64,000 nucleotides of DNA from Rothia sp035916755 (GTDB lineage: Bacteria > Actinomycetota > Actinomycetes > Actinomycetales > Micrococcaceae): contig NZ_JAYWIX010000002.1 of the NCBI RefSeq assembly GCF_035916755.1, positions 62,001 to 126,000 on the forward strand, in the 5' to 3' direction. Of the stretch, positions 52,025 through 61,083 are shown in pieces. Within the stretch, counting starts at the first letter, position 1, and the number at the start of each line of letters is the position of its first letter. Below the pieces are notes generated by a model. That model saw nothing but the letters and a program-made list of their open reading frames with translations. It ran no database searches and had not been told where the DNA came from. The translations under genes were made by a program, and so were the position numbers.

Positions 52025-53895
52025 CGTCCGCCCTCCTGTATCTCGCTCTCAATCTCACCGGCGTCAGCTAGCTTTTCGGGGGTTAGCTGGGTGTCGGTGC
52101 TCATGAGGTCGCGGTACATGGGGTTGCTGAGCAGCTCGGTGTGGGTGCCCACTGCAGCTACCTGCCCCTGCTGCAAGAGCACCACCCGGTCGGCCAAGGC
52201 CACTGTAGAGGGCCGGTGGGCCGTGAGCAGGGTGGTGGTTTCGGTCAGCTCCTGCTTGAGCAGACCCACCACCTTCTCTTCGGTCGTCACATCGAGGGCA
52301 GAGAGCGGATCATCGAGCAGGAGGACGGCCGGGCTCGCGGCGATAGCGCGCGCTAGCGAGAGGCGCTGACGCTGGCCGCCAGATAGGCTCATACCTTCTT
52401 CGCCGATGACGGTATCGATTCCCTCAGGGAGCTGGTACACATAGTCAGCGGCAGCCACGGTCAGGGCGCGGGTCAGAATGGCTTCTTCCTCAGCCAGGGT
52501 GAGTTCGCTGCGGTCTAGACCCAGCAGGACGTTATCGCGCACGCTCGCCGAAAACAGCAGGGGGTCTTCAAAGGCAATTGCTACCTGGGAACGCAGCTCA
52601 GGCAGGGGAAGGGAGGCGATATCGCGACCGTTCAGGCTGATGCTGCCCGCGGTCGGCTCATAGAGCCTCTGCACCAGCTGAAGGACGGTAGACTTACCCG
52701 ACCCGGTCGAACCGACCAGGGCAATAATCTCTCCCGGGCGCACCTGCAGAGTAAAGCCGGTGAGCACCTGCTGCTCCTGCTCCCCGTAGCTGAAGGCGAC
52801 GTCCTTAAAATCGAGGCGGGCAGCTGCCGCCTCGGGGCGCTCGCGGTGGGCGGGCAGAATGTCGATATCTTCACCGGCCTCGCCCACCATGACCTGGCGG
52901 TGGCGGTCCATAGAAACACTCGATGCCAGATACATGGAAATCAGCATGCCCGAGCGCTCCACCTGGGTAAACAGGATGGTGGCGGTTGCGAAATAGCTGG
53001 TGAGGGCACCGACGGTCATGACGCCCGTGCTGACCAGGTGCAGCCCCCAGAGTAGGGCCACGCAGAGGGAGGCTCCGCTAATGAGGGTGGTCTGCATGCG
53101 GACCCGCCCCATGGCCCGGCCTCGCGCAACTTCAAGGTCTAGTAGTTCTTGGGCTTCTTGGCGGAACCCGGCCAGGGCGTGTGGGCCTCGCCCTAGCGCC
53201 TTGAGCACACGTAAGCCCTGCACCGATTCCTCGACGGTTGTTGCCAGGTCGCCGGTGCGCTCTTGGGCCTTGCGGGTCAGGGTGCGGAAGGTCAGCACAA
53301 ATCGCCAGACGCAGAAGAGGGTCAGCGGCATGCTGGCCAGAAAGACCAGACCCAGCTGCCAGGCGCCGGTAAACATGTAGAAACTACCGACGGTTACCTG
53401 GACGGCTACGGTAATGATTTGGATCAGGCCGAAGGCGGTCCAACGGCGGATAGTGCCTAAATCGCTCATGGCACGGGTTAGGAGTTGGCCCGAAGGCCAG
53501 CGGTCGTGGAAGGCCACGGGGGAGCGCAACAGGCGGTCGAAGAGGTCGATGCGCATGGTGTTTTCTACCGTGCTGGCGGGCTCAATAACCAGCTGCCTAC
53601 GCAGGAAGAAAAGGGCAGACTGGGCTAGACCCAGCGCAAAAACCAGGGCGCCGCCTGCCCAGACCGCTCCCACGGTGGGCTGGTCGGTCAGCATGGCATC
53701 GACAATCCAGCCCAAAACCTGGGGGATGGAGATAGCGATAATGGCTGCGGTGAGTGCTACGAAAAGCCCGCAGACCCAGCGCGCACGAATAGGGCGGGAA
53801 TACTGCCAGAGGGTGATGTCCTGCTCGGTGCGGGCACCGTAGGGCACAGGGGGAGGCGTGGGTATGGGGGAGACGCGCAGTAGCCGAGAAGCCAT
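52021..53895 (-). CDS. Heterodimeric ABC exporter subunit 2, 624 aa
   Basis: Membrane domain at about residues 45-335; ATPase with Walker A GSTGSGKST, canonical signature LSGGQRQRLSLARA and Walker B VLLLDDPLSALD, in which the catalytic Glu is Asp. The defect complements the degenerate signature of the partner, exactly as expected for an asymmetric heterodimer. First gene of the pair; substrate unknown, likely a drug or lipid. Confidence 0.93.
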   Translation of the reverse strand: MASRLLRVSPIPTPPPVPYGARTEQDITLWQYSRPIRARWVCGLFVALTAAIIAISIPQVLGWIVDAMLTDQPTVGAVWAGGALVFALGLAQSALFFLRRQLVIEPASTVENTMRIDLFDRLLRSPVAFHDRWPSGQLLTRAMSDLGTIRRWTAFGLIQIITVAVQVTVGSFYMFTGAWQLGLVFLASMPLTLFCVWRFVLTFRTLTRKAQERTGDLATTVEESVQGLRVLKALGRGPHALAGFRQEAQELLDLEVARGRAMGRVRMQTTLISGASLCVALLWGLHLVSTGVMTVGALTSYFATATILFTQVERSGMLISMYLASSVSMDRHRQVMVGEAGEDIDILPAHRERPEAAAARLDFKDVAFSYGEQEQQVLTGFTLQVRPGEIIALVGSTGSGKSTVLQLVQRLYEPTAGSISLNGRDIASLPLPELRSQVAIAFEDPLLFSASVRDNVLLGLDRSELTLAEEEAILTRALTVAAADYVYQLPEGIDTVIGEEGMSLSGGQRQRLSLARAIAASPAVLLLDDPLSALDVTTEEKVVGLLKQELTETTTLLTAHRPSTVALADRVVLLQQGQVAAVGTHTELLSNPMYRDLMSTDTQLTPEKLADAGEIESEIQEGGR

Positions 53896-53938
53896 AGTAA
53901 TCTATCTTACATTTGCATTCCTGTAAAAACCAGATAGG

Positions 53939-54892
53939 TTACCGGGCTGTCAGCGTCACCAGCACAGCCTCGGGCGGGCAGAAGAGGCGCACCTGGGCAT
54001 AGCGCGAGGTGCCCAGGCCAGCCGTTACCTGCACGGGCACGTCCCCCTGGTAAGAAAGACCCTTGGCCCGGGCCGGGGGTAGATCGCAGTTGGACACTAG
54101 AGCCCGCCCACCCGGGAGGCATACCTGTCCACCGTGGGTGTGGCCCGCGAAGATAGCCTGGGCGCCGTCGTCCGCAAACCGGTCCAGGGTGCGCAGGTAG
54201 GGGGCGTGGCAGATACCCAGGCGGACGCTCGGGCCCGGCTCCGCGCTGAAAGCTGTGGGGGAGAAACCGGGGTGGCGGTCGTACTCCAGGTGGGGGTCGT
54301 CCACCCCGGAGAATTCTAGGCGCAGCCCTCCGAGGGTGAGCGTCTCATAGCGGTTAATCAGCCCTACCCAGCCGCGGGCATCGAAGGCATCGTGCATCAC
54401 CTGGGTGGGGAGTACCGCGCGGGTTTGGTCGTTGGCCTCGTCCCCGGTGTTCTTCTTCCAGAGGTAGCGGGCCGGGTTTTTGGGCACCGGAGCAAAGTAG
54501 CAGTTAGAGCCGGGCACATAGACACCCGGGAAATCCAGCAGGGGGTCCAGGGCCTCTAGTAGGGCGGGAAGGCCATCGAGATGGGAGAGGTTATCGCCGG
54601 TATTGATGACCAGATCAGGCTCTAGCTCGGTTAGAGAATGCATAAAGGCGGTTTTCTGGGCCTGCCCCGGAATCATGTGCATATCCGAGATATGCAGAAT
54701 CTTAAAATCGGGGCTACCTGCCGGCAGAATCGGCAGGGTTTCCCTACGTACCTGGAAGTTATTGAGCTCAATAAAGTGGGCATAAGCGGCCGTGGCGGCC
54801 CCAGCTACGGCACCCGCTGCCAGAACCGCTGAAAGGGTCTGGGTAAGAGCGCCAGCTGAAGCCGCCACGCCACGAGAATTCTGAGAATTCAA
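53939..54892 (-). CDS. Metallophosphoesterase, 317 aa
   Basis: One membrane helix near the N-terminus (residues about 15-38) then a metal-dependent phosphatase domain: HISDMHM (D-x-H), NTGDNLSH (GD), GSNCYF in place of GNHD/E, and AGHTHGGQV. This variant is the usual actinobacterial YkuE/DUF-type. The domain is probably extracytoplasmic. It lies 8 bp after the penicillin-binding-protein gene, so they are co-transcribed. Substrate unknown. Confidence 0.88.
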   Translation of the reverse strand: MNSQNSRGVAASAGALTQTLSAVLAAGAVAGAATAAYAHFIELNNFQVRRETLPILPAGSPDFKILHISDMHMIPGQAQKTAFMHSLTELEPDLVINTGDNLSHLDGLPALLEALDPLLDFPGVYVPGSNCYFAPVPKNPARYLWKKNTGDEANDQTRAVLPTQVMHDAFDARGWVGLINRYETLTLGGLRLEFSGVDDPHLEYDRHPGFSPTAFSAEPGPSVRLGICHAPYLRTLDRFADDGAQAIFAGHTHGGQVCLPGGRALVSNCDLPPARAKGLSYQGDVPVQVTAGLGTSRYAQVRLFCPPEAVLVTLTAR

Positions 54893-54900
54893 GGGAGTCC

Positions 54901-57030
54901 TTACTGGTTAGTACCAAGAACCGTGTTCGAGGGGGTATCGAACTTATCGGTGTTGTAGTTCTTAGCCTGGGCCTGCATGAACTTCTGCCACTGGGCACCT
55001 GCGTAGGTGGCACCGTCCACGTAGTCCAGAACTCTACCGTTGATGGAAAGGCCGTTGAGAGGGCGAGAGGTGTTTTCCATGCTGCCCACCCATGATGCGG
55101 TGGAAAGGCCGCGCGTGTACCCTACGGTCCAGGTCTGGGCAGAGTTATCGGTGGTACCGGTTTTAGCGGCGGACGCATCGGTCAGGCCAATACCGCGCTG
55201 GTAACCCGAGCCGTCCACCAGAACCTGCTTGAGTACGTAGTTCACGCCGTTGGCAACGTCCTCTTCAAGTACGCGCTCACAGGTGGACTCATAGGTCTTG
55301 ACCTCGGTATCGCCCTTGCTGACCTTCTCCAGCGAAACAGGCTCGCAGTAGGTGCCGCCGCTGGCAAAAGTGGCGTAGGCCGAAGCCATAATCAGCGGGG
55401 TGGTACCCTGGGGCCAACCACCCAGCAGGTAGGCGGGGCGGGTGATGGAATAGGGGTCTGCCCCGTTACCGTCGGTGATGCGGAGCTTGGCCCGTAGGTC
55501 GTTGAGGGCACAGGCATCGGTCACCGACGCCATCTTAATGGAGTAGGAGTTAATGGAGTTCTTCAGGCCGTAGGCCACGGTACCCCAGCTCTGGTTGCCG
55601 CCTTCAGAGTTGGTGAAGACGTAGCCATCAGCGTCTTCGGAGGTAACGAAGCCGCCCTCCTCGCATTTAGCAGGCCACTGGAAGCTCTTGGGGTAGCTGA
55701 GGGAAGTGCCATCAATGGTGGCGTTGACGCCCTTGCCGTCCTTAATCCACTGGGCCAGAATCACGGCCTTGAAGGTTGAACCGGGCTGGAAGCCTGCTGT
55801 ACCACCGTGGGAGACACTCACGTTGAAGTTGAAGTAGTTATCCGCAAAGTCGCTTGTATCAGAGGGGCCGTAGCCGGAGTTCTGGGCCATGGCAATAATC
55901 TTGCCGGTGCCGGGAGCAACTGAAACGAGAGAGGCACTGACACGGTCGGGGTTGTTGGTGGAAGGCTGAGTGGCTTCAACCTGGGTCTTGGCGTCCTTCT
56001 GGGCGTCAGGGTCAATGGTGGTAATGATCTTGTAGCCGCCGCGGTAGAGGGCGTTGGTGCGATCGTCCTCGGTTGCGCCGTAGGTTTCGTCGTTCAGGAA
56101 GTCCGTAACAGCGTAGTAGCAGAAATGTGCAAAGTCACCGGCGGTAGAGCAACCCATGGGGGTGGTGTGAATATCGAGAGTAATTTCCTCATTTAGAGCA
56201 TCAGAGTATTCATCTTCGGTAATCTTACCGTCGCGGAACATGGTACCGAGCACCACGTCACGGCGCTCTTTGGATAGCTCAGGATTTACATCGGGGCGGT
56301 AAATGTTGGGAGACACCACCATGCCCGCCAAAATGGCCGACTGGGAGATGCTGAGCTCTGAAGCTGAGATACCCCAGTAGTAGTAGGCTGCTGCCTCTAC
56401 GCCGTAGTTGGAGCCGCCCATGTTAATGATGTTGAGGTAACCCTCGAGAATCTCGTCTTTAGAGAGGTTCTGTTCCATCGAAATGGCCAGCTTGAGTTCC
56501 TTGACCTTGTCAAGGTAGTCCTTGTTGGCCCCCAAAGTGGAGGCCTCTTCGCCCGACTGCTCAGCAGCGTCAATGAGCAGGTTGTTGACGTACTGCTGGG
56601 TTAGGGTTGAGGCGCCCTGGCGGGCGTTCGGGTTGATGATGTTATTGACCAGAGCACGGGCGATACCCATGGGGGAAACCGCGCCGTGGTCGTAGAAGTT
56701 GCGGTCTTCAGACGAAAGAATTGCATCCTTCATGTGCTGGGAAATGTCATCCAGCGCCACCTCGGTGCGGTTCTGGGCGTAGTAGGATGCTAGCTCAGTT
56801 TTTCCGTCATTTGCGTAGATGACGGACGGCTGAGAGAGCGGTCCGTCACTCAGGGAGGCGGGCAGACTCTTAAACCAGTTCATTGATGCATTAATGGATG
56901 CACTGAGAGCTGTAGTGGGCGGCACCATAATCAGCGCCGCAATAAAACCGGCAATGATGCTCAGCGCAATAAACTGAACAAGGTCGCCGGGACTACGGCG
57001 CCTCTTTCGTACATTCTTTGAAGAAGCCAT
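54901..57030 (-). CDS. Class A penicillin-binding protein, 709 aa
   Basis: Builds peptidoglycan outside the membrane. After a basic N-terminus and a membrane helix (residues about 20-42), the GT51 domain shows EDRNFYDHGAVSPMGIARALV with its catalytic Glu and QGASTLTQQYVNN. The transpeptidase domain has the Ser in QPGSTFK, SIN (SxN), and KTGTTD (KTG). No PASTA domains. Length fits class A PBPs. Confidence 0.95.
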   Translation of the reverse strand: MASSKNVRKRRRSPGDLVQFIALSIIAGFIAALIMVPPTTALSASINASMNWFKSLPASLSDGPLSQPSVIYANDGKTELASYYAQNRTEVALDDISQHMKDAILSSEDRNFYDHGAVSPMGIARALVNNIINPNARQGASTLTQQYVNNLLIDAAEQSGEEASTLGANKDYLDKVKELKLAISMEQNLSKDEILEGYLNIINMGGSNYGVEAAAYYYWGISASELSISQSAILAGMVVSPNIYRPDVNPELSKERRDVVLGTMFRDGKITEDEYSDALNEEITLDIHTTPMGCSTAGDFAHFCYYAVTDFLNDETYGATEDDRTNALYRGGYKIITTIDPDAQKDAKTQVEATQPSTNNPDRVSASLVSVAPGTGKIIAMAQNSGYGPSDTSDFADNYFNFNVSVSHGGTAGFQPGSTFKAVILAQWIKDGKGVNATIDGTSLSYPKSFQWPAKCEEGGFVTSEDADGYVFTNSEGGNQSWGTVAYGLKNSINSYSIKMASVTDACALNDLRAKLRITDGNGADPYSITRPAYLLGGWPQGTTPLIMASAYATFASGGTYCEPVSLEKVSKGDTEVKTYESTCERVLEEDVANGVNYVLKQVLVDGSGYQRGIGLTDASAAKTGTTDNSAQTWTVGYTRGLSTASWVGSMENTSRPLNGLSINGRVLDYVDGATYAGAQWQKFMQAQAKNYNTDKFDTPSNTVLGTNQ

Positions 57031-57151
57031 TGCATCAGTTTATCGGCTCAGGGCGAAAAGCGCACCGGCATGCATGTCACAGCCACCCAAGAAAAACCTG
57101 TGAGAGATGTAAGAGTCGTCTTTTTAGCCCCGGTGGTCTAGGCTTGGTGCT

Positions 57152-57358
57152 ATGGAAAAATGGGAATACGCAACAGTGCCCCTGATGATTCACGCAACCA
57201 AGCAGATCCTCGATAACTGGGGTGAAGACGGCTGGGAGCTCGTTACCGTGCTCCCCGGTGCCCCCGCTCCTAGCGGCGCCACTCCCGCCGGGAACATGGT
57301 TGCCCCCACTCAGGGCAATCCAATCGCCTACTTTAAGCGCAAGAAGGCTAGCAACTAA
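57152..57358 (+). CDS. DUF4177 family protein, 68 aa
   Basis: Small protein with the DUF4177 pattern: MEKWEYATVPL, then LDNWGEDGWELVTVLPG and a basic tail ending KRKKASN. Function unknown. Followed by a terminator, so it is a single-gene unit, divergent from the PBP gene. Confidence 0.88.
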   Translation: MEKWEYATVPLMIHATKQILDNWGEDGWELVTVLPGAPAPSGATPAGNMVAPTQGNPIAYFKRKKASN

Positions 57359-57371
57359 ATACTCACACCAG

Positions 57372-57406
57372 AACCGGGTTCAGGCTTCGCCCCGAGCCCG
57401 GTTTTT
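57372..57406 (+). terminator. DUF4177 terminator
   Basis: AACCGGGTTC / GAGCCCGGTTTTT stem with a 12-base loop. Confidence 0.8.
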
Positions 57407-57442
57407 GGCCCCTAGAAACACTGCTTTTCAAGAAGGTACACC

Positions 57443-57919
57443 GTGTCAAAAATCGAAGATCGACTCACAGAACTTGGCTATGACCTGCCCGAGCTGGCAG
57501 CCCCGGTAGCTGCCTACGTTCCTGCCGTCACCAGCGGTAACTACGTCTACACCTCGGGCCAGCTGCCTTTCGTTAAGGGCGAGCTGCCCGCCACCGGCAA
57601 GGTCTCAGATTCCGGCGCCGAAGGCTTTGTAGACCCCGAAACCGCGCAGAAACTGGCTAGCCTCTCAGCCCTGAACGCCCTGGCTGCCGTCAAATCCGTC
57701 ATCGGCGATCTTGACCGCGTCACCCGCGTGGTCAAGGTGGTTGGCTTTGTCTCATCAGACCCTTCTTTTACCGGCCAGCCCGCCGTCATTAACGGGGCCT
57801 CCCTGCTGCTGGGTGAGGTCTTTGGCGAGGCAGGCGTGCACGCCCGTTCAGCTGTTGGCGTGCCGGTACTACCGCTGGACTCCCCGGTAGAAGTTGAAAT
57901 CATCGTGGAATATGCCTAG
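57443..57919 (+). CDS. RidA family protein, 158 aa
   Basis: RidA/YjgF proteins hydrolyse reactive enamines and imines. Matching sequence: VTSGNYVYTSGQLPFV, ALNALAAVKSVIGDLDRVTRVVKVVGFV and HARSAVGVPVLPLDSPVEVEII with the conserved Arg. GTG start, with AGAAGG about 8 bases upstream. The stop overlaps the NUDIX start, so translation is coupled. Confidence 0.93.
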   Translation: MSKIEDRLTELGYDLPELAAPVAAYVPAVTSGNYVYTSGQLPFVKGELPATGKVSDSGAEGFVDPETAQKLASLSALNALAAVKSVIGDLDRVTRVVKVVGFVSSDPSFTGQPAVINGASLLLGEVFGEAGVHARSAVGVPVLPLDSPVEVEIIVEYA

Positions 57920-58868
57920 CCAACCCATGTATACCGGTGCCCTCAAACGGGTGCCGCCGCCGGCGTCCGCCCCCTACGCTTCGGCGGCGGCCTTGGCACC
58001 CAAAACCCACCCCATCCCCTCAAGCCAGCAGGATTCCGCCCGCACCTGGCTCGATGAAGGGGACTGCACCCCGCGCGCGGCCAAGCCCGCAGCCGCGGTC
58101 GTTTTTGTGCGCGATGGCGCTTCGGGGCCTGAAACCTTTATAACCTACCGGGTGAAATCCCCTATGGGCCGGGTCGCCTTCCCCGGCGGCCTGGGCGTGC
58201 CTGAGGACGCCGCCCCCATCGGCTGGGTCGGCCCCGGTGGTGACTACTGGGCTAAAGCTTTTAGCGAGGATGACCTGGGGGCAGCTAACGCTGCCGTGGT
58301 CACCGCGGTACGTGAGCTCTTTGAAGAGACCGGCGTGCTCTTGGCAGGTAGCGGCGAGCTCTCGACCATCGAGCTCACCAGCGGGCACGAGTGTATGGCC
58401 TCCCGCCTGGCCGTAGCCCAGCAGGATAAAACCTTTGCTGACTACCTGGAACGCCGTGGCCTCAAAATCCGTGCCGACCTGCTCAAGCCCCTAGCCCGCT
58501 GGCAGTCACCGGGCTTCTTCCACAAGCGTTACGACATTCACTATTTCACCTGCGCGGTGCCGGTGGGGCAGAACCCCTCCCTGCTCGCCGGGAAGGGAAT
58601 ATGGGGGCGCTGGGTCAGCGTGCGCGAGCTGGTTGCCCACCCCATGAGCGTGGAACTTGGTAACGAAATCGGGCAGGACGATACCGTCGGGGTTCCCTTC
58701 CAGGAGCTGGTGACCCCCGGGGTCATGTACCTGCTGGAACAGCTCGCTGCGGCCTCCGGGGCGGTTGCCTTCCTGGCCAAGCGACGCCAGGTTTCCCTCT
58801 ACCTGCCCGAGGTCAAGCAGGATGCCGCTGGCACCTGCTACCTGGCGGTGCAGGAGAAAAAGGCCTAG
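57912..58868 (+). CDS. NUDIX hydrolase, 318 aa
   Basis: The Nudix box is present as AVRELFEETGVLLAG (RExxEExG) near residue 140, after FPGGLG. The protein is longer than the minimal family, with an N-terminal Pro/Ala-rich part and a C-terminal helical half, like eukaryotic-type NUDT19 proteins that act on CoA or nucleotides. Start at MPSQPMYTG (57912). Coupled to RidA upstream; the next gene starts 2 bp on. Confidence 0.88.
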   Translation: MPSQPMYTGALKRVPPPASAPYASAAALAPKTHPIPSSQQDSARTWLDEGDCTPRAAKPAAAVVFVRDGASGPETFITYRVKSPMGRVAFPGGLGVPEDAAPIGWVGPGGDYWAKAFSEDDLGAANAAVVTAVRELFEETGVLLAGSGELSTIELTSGHECMASRLAVAQQDKTFADYLERRGLKIRADLLKPLARWQSPGFFHKRYDIHYFTCAVPVGQNPSLLAGKGIWGRWVSVRELVAHPMSVELGNEIGQDDTVGVPFQELVTPGVMYLLEQLAAASGAVAFLAKRRQVSLYLPEVKQDAAGTCYLAVQEKKA

Positions 58869-58870
58869 CT

Positions 58871-59923
58871 GTGTCTCTTGAGCATCAGGTCCCCAGTTCA
58901 GAACCCATCTTGTTCTCGCAGAGACTTACCAGATGGGCGACCCTGGGGGCCTGTCTGTTACTGGTGGCTATGATCGGTGGACGCTTGGGGCTGGGCGCCA
59001 TGGGGTTGCAACTTATCCCAGGGCTAGGCTTGGTCTGCCTGGGACTCTCTTACCTGGCGGCCCTTACCTTACTGGTGTGTGGAACCGCCTATATCCTCAA
59101 GAGCCTGGGAAGAATTCCCCAGCCAGATGGGGCTAGAGGCAGCACTCTGGCCCTGTTAACCACCTGGTTCGCCCAAGGGCTTCTGCTCTTGCTGGTAAGT
59201 GCTCTTGCCCTGGTAATGACTTTTAGCTTCTTCATCGTTCTGGTTTTCAGTACCGGTTGGATTCGCTATGAAGATGAGGGGAAAACCTACTACCAGTTCC
59301 CCGTAGGGCTAGACCGTGACTATTGCAGGGAGGCACAACAGGTCAACCTTATATTTGCTCGTGACCTTGGGGGAACCAATGACTGTTGGCCCAAAAGCCA
59401 CGACCCCGGGAGTACCTCAACCCCACCTGGCAACCTGGGCGACGTCCAGGCCGCCACGTCAGCCCCCGAGTCCACCGGCCACCCCTACACTCCCACCCCG
59501 CTTACTCTTGTTGAGGCTGAGAACGTCACCGACATCGACGAGAGCGGAACCTTCGGCCTGGTTCTGGCCAATAGCAACGACATCTACGCCGCAACCTACA
59601 GCCCAGACCAGGGCTACTGGCTCTTTGGCGGGAAGATTTCTACGGTAGGAGCCAAACCCCTAGAGCTCTGCGGCCACCAGCGCCTCAGCGAGACGGTTCT
59701 GGTCTACTGCCAAGCCCGTGCCGAAGGGGCCACACTGCTGACCAGCGCAGATAACGGGCTCACCTGGACCACCCACGAGCTAGACCCAGCTGCTTCCTAC
59801 CTGTTAGAGGCCCACTACGCCAACGGCACATACACCCTCGAAGTTGGCTACCCGGCCTGGGTGCTCTCAAGCAGCACTACCCTCATCACTTCATCCGACG
59901 GTCTCACCTGGCAGACCCGCTAA
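58871..59923 (+). CDS. Membrane-anchored protein with Asp-box motifs, 350 aa
   Basis: GTG start. Three N-terminal membrane helices (residues about 20-42, 47-72, 90-125) are followed by an external domain of about 215 residues. Near its end are SADNGLTWTT and SSDGLTWQT, both matching the Asp-box pattern S-x-D-x-G-x-T-W of beta-propeller sialidase-like proteins. Only two boxes are seen, too few for a full propeller. No family recognised. Follows NUDIX by 2 bp but may be separately useful. Confidence 0.65.
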   Translation: MSLEHQVPSSEPILFSQRLTRWATLGACLLLVAMIGGRLGLGAMGLQLIPGLGLVCLGLSYLAALTLLVCGTAYILKSLGRIPQPDGARGSTLALLTTWFAQGLLLLLVSALALVMTFSFFIVLVFSTGWIRYEDEGKTYYQFPVGLDRDYCREAQQVNLIFARDLGGTNDCWPKSHDPGSTSTPPGNLGDVQAATSAPESTGHPYTPTPLTLVEAENVTDIDESGTFGLVLANSNDIYAATYSPDQGYWLFGGKISTVGAKPLELCGHQRLSETVLVYCQARAEGATLLTSADNGLTWTTHELDPAASYLLEAHYANGTYTLEVGYPAWVLSSSTTLITSSDGLTWQTR

Positions 59924-59954
59924 CCACCGGCGTCCGCCCCTGCCCCCGTAGGTG

Positions 59955-59996
59955 CAAAAAACCGGGTGGTCAGCTAGAGCTGACCACCCGGTTTTA
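59955..59996. terminator. Bidirectional terminator
   Basis: AAAAAACCGGGTGGTCAGCT / AGCTGACCACCCGGTTTT, a near-perfect hairpin with A and T runs, between convergent genes. Confidence 0.92.
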
Positions 59997-60030
59997 GAGT
60001 ATTGAGAGCAGGCAGGACGCCCGCCCCACC

Positions 60031-60708
60031 TTAGCGGGAGCGCTGGCGCAGACGCTGCAGATCGAGGATGACCACAGCGCGAGCTTCCAGACGAATCCAG
60101 CCGCGGGAAACGAACTCAGCCAGAGCCTTATTCACGGTCTCACGGGAAGCACCGACCAGCTGGGCCAGCTCTTCCTGGGTCAGCTCGTGGGCAACCAGCA
60201 CACCGTCGGTGGCGGGACGACCGAAGCGGTCAGCCAGGTCAAGCAGGGCCTTAGCAACGCGGCCGGGGACGTCTGAGAAGACCAGGTCGGCCAGGTTCTC
60301 ATTGGTGCGGCGCAGACGGCGGGCCAGAGCCTGCAGAACCTGAGCAGAGATGTTGGGGGACTTCTCCATAGCCTTGCGCAGGGACTCGTGCTTCACACCT
60401 GCCAGGCGGGTCTCAGAAACAGCGGTTGCGCTGGTTGAACGGGGTGAGGGATCGAACAGGGCCATCTCACCGAAGATTTCGCCGGGGCCCATGATAGCTA
60501 CCAGGTTCTCACGGCCGTCGGAAGCGGTGCGGCCCAGCTTCATCTTGCCTGAGATAACGAAGTAGAGCTGGTCGCCCTGGTCGCCTTCGTAGAAGAGGGT
60601 GGCACCGCGTGAAAGGTCAACTTCGGTGATGTCTTCGGTCAGCGCTGCAAAGGCTTCGTCGTCGAGTGAAGCGAACAGCGGAGCACGGCGTAGTACTTCA
60701 ATATCCAT
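60031..60708 (-). CDS. crp: Crp/Fnr-family regulator (Crp/GlxR-like), 225 aa
   Basis: cAMP-binding domain with GEIFGEMALFDPSPRSTSATA (phosphate-binding cassette with Arg and Ser/Thr) and a C-terminal winged helix LTQEELAQLVGASRETVNKALAEF. Full length for actinobacterial Crp. Probably a global carbon regulator; a Crp-like TGTGA-N6-TCACA site is not seen upstream. ATG start at 60708, with AGGAG at slightly long spacing. Confidence 0.93.
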   Translation of the reverse strand: MDIEVLRRAPLFASLDDEAFAALTEDITEVDLSRGATLFYEGDQGDQLYFVISGKMKLGRTASDGRENLVAIMGPGEIFGEMALFDPSPRSTSATAVSETRLAGVKHESLRKAMEKSPNISAQVLQALARRLRRTNENLADLVFSDVPGRVAKALLDLADRFGRPATDGVLVAHELTQEELAQLVGASRETVNKALAEFVSRGWIRLEARAVVILDLQRLRQRSR

Positions 60709-61083
60709 GGTTCTCTTTTACTCCTGAAATGGTGGATCTAAAGGGCGATTCGAGTGCGGTGCCCTGTCCGTACAGGGCGGGCAGACTTCTAAGCATAGTC
60801 TTTGCCTAGTTCATCACACAGCACTTTTATCTGTGACTTATTCAACTATTACGAGCCTACAGGATATTTGGTGCTTTCGATACCCAAAGACGGCAGGGCG
60901 CTACCGCTTACCGAGAATTTTTCCCTAGTTTCCGCCTATTTTTTCAGGTTGGGAGTGTAGGCTGTGGTATTCCTGTGAGGGCTGAATGTCGGCAGGGGCT
61001 GCACTATCTACTGCGGTGTGTCTTGCTGTAGCGATAGGTACCGGAACCCGGCCTGCCCAGCCTTCCCCGTTGAATGGAGAGTC
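60709..61083. other. Intergenic region between crp and the serine protease
   Basis: 375 bp without a gene. A small hairpin GCCCTGT-CCGT-ACAGGGC (60761-60778) lies in the crp leader and may control it. TCACACAGC and TCTGTGAC near 60812-60837 are in the wrong orientation for a Crp site. Nothing else is evident. Confidence 0.5.

Noticed and set aside
60812..60837. TCACA and TGTGA pair upstream of crp as a Crp autoregulatory site
   Set aside because: The half-sites point the wrong way and are too far apart for the TGTGA-N6-TCACA consensus.
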